DNA from: Thioalkalivibrio nitratireducens
GTDB lineage: Bacteria; Pseudomonadota; Gammaproteobacteria; Ectothiorhodospirales; Ectothiorhodospiraceae
Direction: 5' to 3'
NCBI GenBank assembly: GCA_011390385.1
Contig: JAABSN010000207.1
Coordinates: forward strand, 1 to 5,837
Length of the DNA: 5,837 nucleotides
Positions 1 through 5,837 of this stretch are shown in pieces. Under the pieces are notes generated by a model. It ran no database searches, was not told the DNA's origin, and saw nothing but the letters and a program-made list of their open reading frames with translations. Numbering within the stretch: the first letter of the stretch is position 1; every line of letters starts with the position of its first letter. The position numbers and the translations under genes are program-made.

Positions 1-876
1 CCGGAAGGCCGGATCGTGATGGCGACCGACAGCCACGTGGTGTCACCGTTGTTCTTTCCCGGCGGCGATATCGGCAGCCTCTCGGTACACGGCACGATCA
101 ACGACGTCGCAACCAGCGGTGCCCGGCCGCTCTGGCTCTCGGCCGGGTTCATCCTGGAGGAAGGTTTTCCGCTGGCGGACCTCAAGCGCATCGTCGATTC
201 CATGGCCGCGGCCGCGGAGAAGGCGGGGGTGCCGATCGTCACCGGCGACACCAAGGTGGTCGAGCGCGGCAAGGGTGACGGCGTGTTCATCAACACCACG
301 GGCGTCGGCGTGGTTCCCGACGGCATCGAGATCTCCGGCGACCGCGCACGCCCCGGGGATGTGATCCTGGTCAGCGGCTACCTCGGCGATCACGGCGTCG
401 CGATCATGTCACTGCGCGAGAACCTGAGCTTCAGCACGCATATCGTGTCCGACTCGGCGGCCCTGCACGAACTGATCGCGGCGATGATCGACGTGGCCCC
501 GGACATCCACTGCCTGCGCGATCCCACGCGTGGCGGTCTGGCGGCGACGTTGAACGAGATCGCACGACAGTCCGGCGTCGGCATGGCGATCCGCGAGGAT
601 GATATCCCGGTGCGCGAGGAAGTCGACGCCGCCTGCGAACTGCTGGGACTCGATCCGCTCTATGTCGCGAACGAAGGCAAGGTGGTGGCGATCTGTCCTC
701 CCGAGTCCGCCGAGGCGCTTCTGGCCGCGATGCGCGGGCATCCCCTCGGTGGCGACGCGGCGATCATCGGTGAGGTGATCGAGGACAGCCACGGTTTCGT
801 GCAGATGGAAACGAGCTTCGGCGGCCGCCGCAATGTCGACTGGATCTCCGGCGAACAGCTGCCACGGATCTGCTGA
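1..876 (+). CDS. hypE: Hydrogenase maturation factor HypE (5' end missing)
   Basis: HypE dehydrates the carbamoyl group that HypF places on its C-terminal cysteine, giving the thiocyanate from which the Fe-CN ligands of [NiFe] hydrogenase are built on the HypC-HypD scaffold in the cytoplasm. Seen here: the frame is open from base 1, so 291 residues are visible. HypE is usually about 330-350 residues, so roughly 50 N-terminal residues lie outside the window. The GTG at 16 and ATG at 19 are internal codons, not the start. The AIR-synthase/PurM-like fold is recognisable from TDSHVVSPLFFPGGDIG, the VTGDTKVVERG stretch, GVFINTTGVGVV and DPTRGGLAATLNEIA. The protein ends in GEQLPRIC, with the cysteine as last residue before TGA, as required for carbamoyl transfer. 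It therefore looks intact and functional at the 3' end. hypE is commonly the last gene of a hyp cluster, which fits the 99-base gap before the next gene. The related thiamine-monophosphate kinase and SelD families lack this C-terminus. Confidence 0.96.
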   Translation, partial: PEGRIVMATDSHVVSPLFFPGGDIGSLSVHGTINDVATSGARPLWLSAGFILEEGFPLADLKRIVDSMAAAAEKAGVPIVTGDTKVVERGKGDGVFINTTGVGVVPDGIEISGDRARPGDVILVSGYLGDHGVAIMSLRENLSFSTHIVSDSAALHELIAAMIDVAPDIHCLRDPTRGGLAATLNEIARQSGVGMAIREDDIPVREEVDAACELLGLDPLYVANEGKVVAICPPESAEALLAAMRGHPLGGDAAIIGEVIEDSHGFVQMETSFGGRRNVDWISGEQLPRIC

Positions 877-913
877 GACGATTGTCGAGCAGCCCGCACG
901 CGCCCGCCGTTTC

Positions 914-942
914 TTGGTTTGCGCACCCAATGCACGTAAACT
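914..942 (+). promoter_or_regulatory. Candidate sigma-70 promoter for slyD
   Basis: TTGGTT (914-919) and TAAACT (937-942) are separated by exactly 17 bases and resemble the -35 and -10 hexamers. A start near 949 would leave a leader of about 27 bases before the slyD ATG. This would let slyD, and possibly pgl behind it, be expressed independently of the hyp genes. It is a pattern match only. I see no clear intrinsic terminator between hypE and this site, so read-through from hypE is also possible. Confidence 0.5.
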
Positions 943-975
943 GCCCGGCCTTCGAAAGAAATTCCGGGATTCAAG

Positions 976-1461
976 ATGCAAATTGCTCCAAACAAGGTCG
1001 TATCCATCGACTATACGCTGACCAATGCCCAGGGCGAGGTGATCGATACATCGTCCGAACGGGGGCCGATGGCCTACCTGCAGGGGTATCAGAACATCAT
1101 CCCCGGGCTGGAATCGGCCCTCGAGGGCAAGGCCGTCGGGGATAGCCTCAAGGTGACGGTTGCGCCTGCCGACGCCTACGGTGAACGCGACGAGTCTCTG
1201 CGCCAGGCGGTGCCGCGCAAGATGTTCGAGGATGCCGACAATGTCACGGTGGGCATGCAGTTCCAGACCATGTCCGAGCAGGGCGGCACTCAGATCGTCA
1301 CGGTCACCGGCGTTGATTCCGAGAACGTGACCATTGACGCCAATCACCCCTTGGCCGGCGAGACCCTGAACTTCGATGTCACCGTGGTCGACGTGCGCGA
1401 CGCCTCCGAAGAGGAGCAGGCGCACGGCCATGTGCATGGGCCGGAAGGACATCAGCACTGA
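976..1461 (+). CDS. slyD: FKBP-type peptidyl-prolyl isomerase, SlyD-like
   Basis: This is a cytoplasmic prolyl cis-trans isomerase and chaperone of 161 residues. The FKBP half is seen in VVSIDYTLTNAQGEVIDTS, the PMAYLQGYQNIIPGLESALEG segment (residues 31-51) and VTVAPADAYGERD (60-72). The insert-in-flap chaperone domain follows (about 74-126), then the strand returns to the FKBP fold at NHPLAGETLNFDVTVVDVR (123-141). The C-terminus carries EEEQAHGHVHGPEGHQH with histidines at 150, 152, 154, 159 and 161, a likely Ni/Zn-binding tail. It is much shorter than the tail of E. coli SlyD and has no cysteine. In E. coli SlyD works with HypB in nickel insertion into hydrogenase; the position 99 bases after hypE makes a similar role plausible but unproven. 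The ribosome binding site is weak (GGGA at 967-970 or nearby). The start is fixed by family alignment at MQIAPNKVVSIDY. Confidence 0.94.
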   Translation: MQIAPNKVVSIDYTLTNAQGEVIDTSSERGPMAYLQGYQNIIPGLESALEGKAVGDSLKVTVAPADAYGERDESLRQAVPRKMFEDADNVTVGMQFQTMSEQGGTQIVTVTGVDSENVTIDANHPLAGETLNFDVTVVDVRDASEEEQAHGHVHGPEGHQH

Positions 1462-1495
1462 AGATTCTGAACGGGTTCTGGTCACCGGTAGCGGG

Positions 1496-1510
1496 CAGGG
1501 GCCGGCGGTG
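1496..1510 (+). promoter_or_regulatory. Ribosome binding site and GTG start of pgl
   Basis: CAGGGG at 1496-1501 lies 6 bases before GTG at 1508-1510. The frame stays open back into slyD (to an ATG at 1376), so this site decides the start. It gives a protein of 250 residues, normal for the family, and the upstream in-frame residues resemble nothing in 6-phosphogluconolactonases. Confidence 0.7.
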
Positions 1511-2260
1511 AATTCGATCGATGACAGGCCTCGGCTCGTCGTCGGCGCTGATGTCGACGACGTCATGCACATCGCGGCCCGGCGTATCGCGGCGCTGCTT
1601 GCCGATGCGGTCGCACAGCGTGGTGTCGCCACCATGGCGTTGGCCGGTGGTTTGACTCCGAAACGGCTCTATCGGTTGCTCGCGTCGCCGCCCGATGATG
1701 TCGGCATGATCCCCTGGGCGCGCGTCAAACTGTTCCTGGGCGACGAACGCTGTGTGCCGCCCGATCATCCGGACAGCAATGAACGCATGGTCAGGGAGTC
1801 GCTGCTGGCAGACCTGCCCGCCCCTCCGGTATTCCACCCCATGCCCGGCGGGCATCCGGATCCGGTCGAGGCAGCCAGGCTTTACGCGGAAACCCTGGTC
1901 CGCGAGATTCCGGGCGATGAAGCTGCCGTGCCCCGGTTCGATGTGGTGCTGCTGGGGATGGGCGACGACGGGCATACGGCCTCGCTGTTTCCCGATACCG
2001 CAATTCTCGACGCGGAGCGGCTCGTCGCCGAGGTGTATGTTCCGCGCCTGGATAGCTGGCGGCTGAGCCTGACGCCGCCGCTTCTGAACGCAGCCCGCAA
2101 TGTGCTTTTCCTGGTCACCGGTTCGGCGAAGGCAGTAACGCTGTCGCGCGTGATTGCCGACGGTCCCAGACGTCACTTTCCCTCGTCCCTGATACTGCCG
2201 AAGGACGGCGAGGTCGAGTGGTACGTGGATCGGGAGGCGGCGGCCCTGATCGGCGCGTAG
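1508..2260 (+). CDS. pgl: 6-phosphogluconolactonase (DevB/SOL type)
   Basis: Pgl hydrolyses 6-phospho-D-glucono-1,5-lactone to 6-phosphogluconate, the second step of the oxidative pentose phosphate pathway, in the cytoplasm. Seen here, numbering from the GTG at 1508 (250 residues): an AGGLTP motif at 46-51 (the phosphate-binding SGGxTP of the family), VKLFLGDERCVPPDHPDSN at 73-91, and the active-site stretch LGMGDDGHTASLFPDT at 149-164. VTGSAKA follows at 203-209, and a final EVEWYVDREAAALI block. All family landmarks are present, so the enzyme is probably active. It belongs to the glucosamine-6-phosphate isomerase superfamily, but the DERCVPPDHPDSN and GMGDDGHTASLFP signatures favour the lactonase over NagB. 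It begins 46 bases after the slyD stop and may be co-transcribed with slyD. Its pathway partners zwf and gnd face it from the opposite strand. Confidence 0.93.
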   Translation: MNSIDDRPRLVVGADVDDVMHIAARRIAALLADAVAQRGVATMALAGGLTPKRLYRLLASPPDDVGMIPWARVKLFLGDERCVPPDHPDSNERMVRESLLADLPAPPVFHPMPGGHPDPVEAARLYAETLVREIPGDEAAVPRFDVVLLGMGDDGHTASLFPDTAILDAERLVAEVYVPRLDSWRLSLTPPLLNAARNVLFLVTGSAKAVTLSRVIADGPRRHFPSSLILPKDGEVEWYVDREAAALIGA

Positions 2261-2264
2261 GCCT

Positions 2265-2278
2265 GATTTTCGAAAATC
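2265..2278. repeat. 14-bp perfect palindrome just after pgl
   Basis: GATTTTCGAAAATC is identical to its own reverse complement and starts 4 bases after the pgl stop codon. It is AT-rich in a GC-rich region. It might be a dyad binding site for a regulator. As RNA it could give only a weak hairpin, because a loop would have to open the central TTCGAA. It has no run of T afterwards, so it is a poor terminator by itself. Confidence 0.6.
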
Positions 2279-2312
2279 CTGCGTGGCGCGGGGCTCCTCG
2301 CGCAATGGAAAG

Positions 2313-2416
2313 CGTAGGGTGCCAATGAGCGCAGCGAATTGTACCGTTCGGGCCCCGGGCGCCTGGGGTCCGGCGCGGTAGCGGTGTGCTTCGGCTGCGC
2401 CTCACGGCACCCTACG
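2313..2416. repeat. 104-bp hairpin-forming intergenic element (REP/MITE-like), possible two-way terminator
   Basis: The ends are perfect 11-bp inverted repeats: CGTAGGGTGCC at 2313-2323 and GGCACCCTACG at 2406-2416. The inner flanks are also related in inverted orientation: AATGAGCGCAGCGAATT on the left against GTGAGGCGCAGCCGAAG on the complement of the right. Further in, TACCG (2342-2346) pairs with CGGTA (2376-2380). The centre, 2350-2371, is a 22-base near-perfect palindrome with only G-T wobbles. The element can therefore fold over its whole length as one long imperfect stem. Established: short GTAGGGTGC-type palindromic elements are dispersed in intergenic spaces of many proteobacteria. 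Inferred: it is a member of such a family and, sitting between convergent pgl and zwf, helps end transcription from both sides. It codes for nothing. Confidence 0.75.
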
Positions 2417-2436
2417 GGGCGGAGTCGAATTTCAAG

Positions 2437-3930
<1,494 letters not shown>

Positions 3931-3933
3931 GGC

Positions 3934-5382
3934 TCAGGCCTCGTAGGTGGACGAGGCAACATCGCCACCGCGCCCGGTCCAGTCCGTGTGGAAGAAGGTG
4001 CCGCGTTCGCGGTCGACCCGTTCGTAGCTGTGCGCGCCGAAGTAGTCGCGTTGTGCCTGCAGCAGGTTGGCAGGCAGGCGGGCGCTGCGATACCCATCGA
4101 AGTAGCTGAGTGCCGAGGCAAATGCCGGCGTGGCGACGCCGTGTCCGATTGCCAGCGTCACGGCACGCCGCCAGCCGGCCTCCGCGTTTTGCAATGCGCG
4201 GGTGAAAAATTCGTCCAGCACCAGATTCTGCAACTGCGGGTCCTTGTCGTAGGCGGCCTTGATGTCGTTCAGGAAGGCGCTGCGGATGATGCAGCCGCCA
4301 CGCCACATCAGGGCGATGTCCCCGTAGTCCAGCGTCCAGTCTTCAACGCGCGCGGCCTCGCGCATCAGCATGAAGCCCTGCGCGTAGGAGATGATCTTGG
4401 ATGCGTAAAGGGCATCGTGCAGCGCTTCGAGGTAGTCACCGGATGCGGCTGGCTCGGGCTGCTGCGGGCTGCCCAGGATTTCCGCAGCCCGAACGCGTTC
4501 GTCCTTCAGCGATGACAGTACCCGCGCGAAAACGGCCTCGCCGATCAGGGTCAGGGGCACTCCCAGTTCCAGGGCGCTGATCCCGGTCCACTTGCCGGTG
4601 CCTTTCTGCCCGGCCGTGTCGAGGATCCGGGTGACCAGCGGGGACCCGTCGGTGTCCCTGGTGGCCAGGATCTCGGCAGTGATCTCGATCAGGTAGGAAT
4701 CGAGCACACCCTTGTTCCAGTCAGCGAACACTCCGGCCATGGCGTCGTGATCCATGCCGAGCGCTCGGTCCATCAACGCGTAGGCCTCGCTGATCAGCTG
4801 CATGTCGCCGTACTCGATGCCGTTGTGCACCATCTTCACGAAGTGCCCGGCGCCGTCGGGTCCGACCCAGCGGCAGCAGGGTTCCCCGTCCACCTGTGCG
4901 GCGATCGACTGAAAGATCTCCTGCACCAGCGGCCAGGCCTCTGGGTCGCCGCCCGGCATGATGGAAGGACCATGGCGGGCGCCTTCTTCGCCGCCCGAGA
5001 TGCCGGTACCGATGAAACGCAGGCCTTTTTCCCGTAATGCCCGGGTGCGCCGAGTGGAATCGGGATAGTGCGAGTTGCCGCCATCGATGATCACGTCGCC
5101 GGGTTCCAGCAACGGCACCAGGCTGTCGATGAACTGGTCCACGACCGTGCCCGCCTTGACCATCAGCATGATCTTGCGCGGCCGCTCGAGGCTCGCCACC
5201 AGTTCTTCCATGCTGTGACAGCCGACCACGGAGTGGCCCTTGGCCGGCCCTTCCATGAACTCGTCCACCCGACTCGTGGTCCGGTTGAAGACCGCCACCC
5301 GGTAGCCGTGATCGGCCATGTTGAGCACGAGATTCTGGCCCATTACGGCGAGTCCGATCAGTCCGATATCTGCCTTTGCCAT
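3934..5382 (-). CDS. gnd: 6-phosphogluconate dehydrogenase, decarboxylating (long NADP form)
   Basis: Gnd converts 6-phosphogluconate and NADP+ to ribulose-5-phosphate, CO2 and NADPH. From the ATG at 5382 it has 482 residues, typical of the long dimeric form. The Rossmann fingerprint GLAVMGQNLVLNMADHG is at 10-26. FNRT at 32-35 matches the NADP-specific family. IIDGGNSHYPDS is at 98-109, and the substrate loop GTGISGGEEGARHGPSIMPGG at 125-145. The catalytic Lys183 and Glu190 with Asn187 stand in the GHFVKMVHNGIEYGD helix, at the same numbers as in characterised enzymes. KGTGKWT is at 260-266. Arg445 and His451 in the C-terminal tail would complete the partner subunit's active site. The start is set by the family N-terminus and by AAGGGG 7 bases upstream. 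The frame remains open for another 150 codons upstream, but these show no homology. It is the first gene of a gnd-zwf operon. Confidence 0.97.
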   Translation of the reverse strand: MAKADIGLIGLAVMGQNLVLNMADHGYRVAVFNRTTSRVDEFMEGPAKGHSVVGCHSMEELVASLERPRKIMLMVKAGTVVDQFIDSLVPLLEPGDVIIDGGNSHYPDSTRRTRALREKGLRFIGTGISGGEEGARHGPSIMPGGDPEAWPLVQEIFQSIAAQVDGEPCCRWVGPDGAGHFVKMVHNGIEYGDMQLISEAYALMDRALGMDHDAMAGVFADWNKGVLDSYLIEITAEILATRDTDGSPLVTRILDTAGQKGTGKWTGISALELGVPLTLIGEAVFARVLSSLKDERVRAAEILGSPQQPEPAASGDYLEALHDALYASKIISYAQGFMLMREAARVEDWTLDYGDIALMWRGGCIIRSAFLNDIKAAYDKDPQLQNLVLDEFFTRALQNAEAGWRRAVTLAIGHGVATPAFASALSYFDGYRSARLPANLLQAQRDYFGAHSYERVDRERGTFFHTDWTGRGGDVASSTYEA

Positions 5383-5389
5383 GCTGTTA

Positions 5390-5395
5390 CCCCTT
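5390..5395 (-). promoter_or_regulatory. Ribosome binding site of gnd
   Basis: On the minus strand this reads AAGGGG, 7 bases before the ATG at 5382. It is the strongest Shine-Dalgarno match in this leader. It decides the start against the open frame that continues upstream to the window edge. Confidence 0.8.
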
Positions 5396-5473
5396 GGTTT
5401 TTCCTGGCCTGGCGCCGACCGGATGTGCGTCACCGCGCCGGACCGGGAGCGTCTGGGAGAATCTGGTGGGCAA

Positions 5474-5503
5474 AGGATAGGGTATGCAATCGCCCACGTC
5501 GAA
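5474..5503 (-). promoter_or_regulatory. Weak candidate promoter for gnd-zwf
   Basis: Reading the minus strand, TTCGAC (plus 5498-5503) and TATCCT (plus 5474-5479) are 18 bases apart. They are only fair matches to sigma-70 hexamers. The start would fall about 85 bases upstream of the gnd ATG. Chance is a serious alternative. Confidence 0.25.
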
Positions 5504-5651
5504 GGTTGGACCGGACGCGGGCATCCCATTCGTTCTCGTGATCTCGGGTGCGTGGCACCTGCAGAGCGTGGCGGATTGTCGCCGCCTTGGGAGGCTGGGC
5601 AATCCCCGGCGCCGGCGAGTGATGGGCAAGCTCCGCACTCGACCTGGGTGT

Positions 5652-5694
5652 GGTGCAGGCTGTCATCCGCGATCGCGGCAGCGCGTCCTGCACC
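5652..5694. repeat. Nested inverted repeat around a 12-bp palindrome
   Basis: GGTGCAGG (5652-5659) is matched by its exact complement CCTGCACC (5687-5694). Inside, CTG (5660-5662) pairs with CAG (5679-5681). The core CCGCGATCGCGG (5667-5678) is a perfect 12-bp palindrome. TCAT and CGCGT are left as bulges on either side. The whole can form one interrupted stem of about 17 pairs. It could be an operator with dyad symmetry, or a structured leader or small RNA. No T-run follows on either strand, so a simple terminator is unlikely. Confidence 0.55.
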
Positions 5695-5766
5695 TGTGCA
5701 TATATCGGTCCTCGAAGTCCCCCGCCGAGCTTGGACAACGGCCGTTTTTGAAGCTAGCATCTTGTT

Positions 5767-5819
5767 GAAGCCGCAGGAAAATGCCCGGCGGCTTCGGGAA
5801 TGTCCCGCTCCCGCGCGGG
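5767..5819. repeat. Cluster of three short hairpins at the right edge
   Basis: Three inverted repeats stand side by side. GAAGCCGC (5767-5774) pairs with GCGGCTTC (5788-5795) across a 13-base loop. CGGGA (5795-5799) pairs with TCCCG (5803-5807) across ATG. CCCGCGCGGG at 5810-5819 is a perfect palindrome. They may belong to the end of a transcription unit or a structured RNA extending beyond the window. In this GC-rich DNA single short stems arise by chance, so only the first is persuasive. Confidence 0.4.
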
Positions 5820-5837
5820 GCGTCTGTTCGGGCAACC

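Larger units (their letters stand above)
5383..5837. other. Upstream region of gnd, no recognisable gene
   Basis: About 455 bases contain no protein I recognise on either strand. The gnd frame is open to base 5835, but its residues are rich in Arg, Pro, Ser and Gly and match no family. A 94-residue plus-strand frame (5484-5768) is equally featureless. No tRNA or rRNA was seen. The region does hold inverted repeats (5606-5615, 5652-5694, 5767-5807, 5810-5819) and a less GC-rich patch near 5745-5766. It probably carries the gnd-zwf promoter, and possibly the end of a neighbouring transcription unit beyond the right edge. Confidence 0.6.

Noticed and set aside
1376..1507. N-terminal extension of pgl starting inside slyD
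   Set aside because: The extra 44 residues overlap slyD out of frame and have no counterpart in the family. The GTG at 1508 has a good ribosome binding site.
409..1635. A 408-codon minus-strand frame opposite hypE and slyD
   Set aside because: It overlaps two well-supported genes, and its sequence (rich in His, Arg, Asp and Gly) is typical of antisense translations of GC-rich genes.
1478..2122. The 12-mer CTGGTCACCGGT at 1478-1489 and again at 2111-2122
   Set aside because: One copy is explained by the Leu-Val-Thr-Gly codons of pgl. A single short GC-rich repeat is compatible with chance.
1379..2305. A 308-codon minus-strand frame opposite pgl
   Set aside because: pgl carries all family motifs on the other strand. 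The antisense product shows no family signature.
5068..5541. A 157-codon plus-strand frame opposite the start of gnd
   Set aside because: It covers the conserved Rossmann region of gnd in antisense and has no recognisable domain.
5606..5615. CCGGCGCCGG palindrome
   Set aside because: A 10-bp dyad of only G and C is expected by chance in DNA of this composition, and nothing around it supports a role.
5484..5768. A 94-codon plus-strand frame in the gnd upstream region
   Set aside because: There is no convincing ribosome binding site, no known motif, and it runs across several inverted repeats.

Overview
This GC-rich window looks like the chromosome of a proteobacterium, most likely a gammaproteobacterium. 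The proteins are close in sequence to gammaproteobacterial families: a SlyD-type FKBP with a short His-rich tail, long-form NADP-type 6-phosphogluconate dehydrogenase and classical Zwf. A [NiFe]-hydrogenase maturation gene next to housekeeping carbon genes would suit a facultative or chemolithotrophic lifestyle, but this is inference and I cannot name a genus.

Layout. (1) Positions 1-876, + strand: the 3' part of hypE, which makes the cyanide ligand of the [NiFe] hydrogenase active site. It ends in the essential C-terminal Pro-Arg-Ile-Cys; the N-terminus and any further hyp genes lie off the left edge. (2) Positions 976-1461, +: slyD, an FKBP-type prolyl isomerase/chaperone with a His-rich C-terminus, preceded by a plausible promoter of its own. 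(3) Positions 1508-2260, +: pgl (6-phosphogluconolactonase), starting at a GTG with a good ribosome binding site. (4) Positions 2261-2436: a convergent intergenic region holding a 14-bp perfect palindrome and a 104-bp hairpin-forming element with 11-bp perfect terminal inverted repeats. (5) Positions 2437-3930, - strand: zwf (glucose-6-phosphate dehydrogenase). (6) Positions 3934-5382, -: gnd (6-phosphogluconate dehydrogenase), 3 bases upstream of zwf in the same operon. (7) Positions 5383-5837: a leader/intergenic region with no recognisable gene but several inverted repeats.

How they work together. Zwf, Pgl and Gnd are the three consecutive enzymes of the oxidative pentose phosphate pathway: glucose-6-phosphate to 6-phosphogluconolactone, to 6-phosphogluconate, to ribulose-5-phosphate plus CO2, yielding two NADPH. 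The set is complete but split into two converging transcription units: pgl behind slyD, and gnd-zwf facing it. HypE and SlyD may be functionally linked, because SlyD assists nickel delivery to hydrogenase in E. coli.

I found no mobile element with a transposase, no CRISPR array, no tRNA or rRNA, and no clear sign of an undescribed multi-gene system. The most interesting non-coding signals are the hairpin element at 2313-2416 and the nested inverted repeat at 5652-5694.
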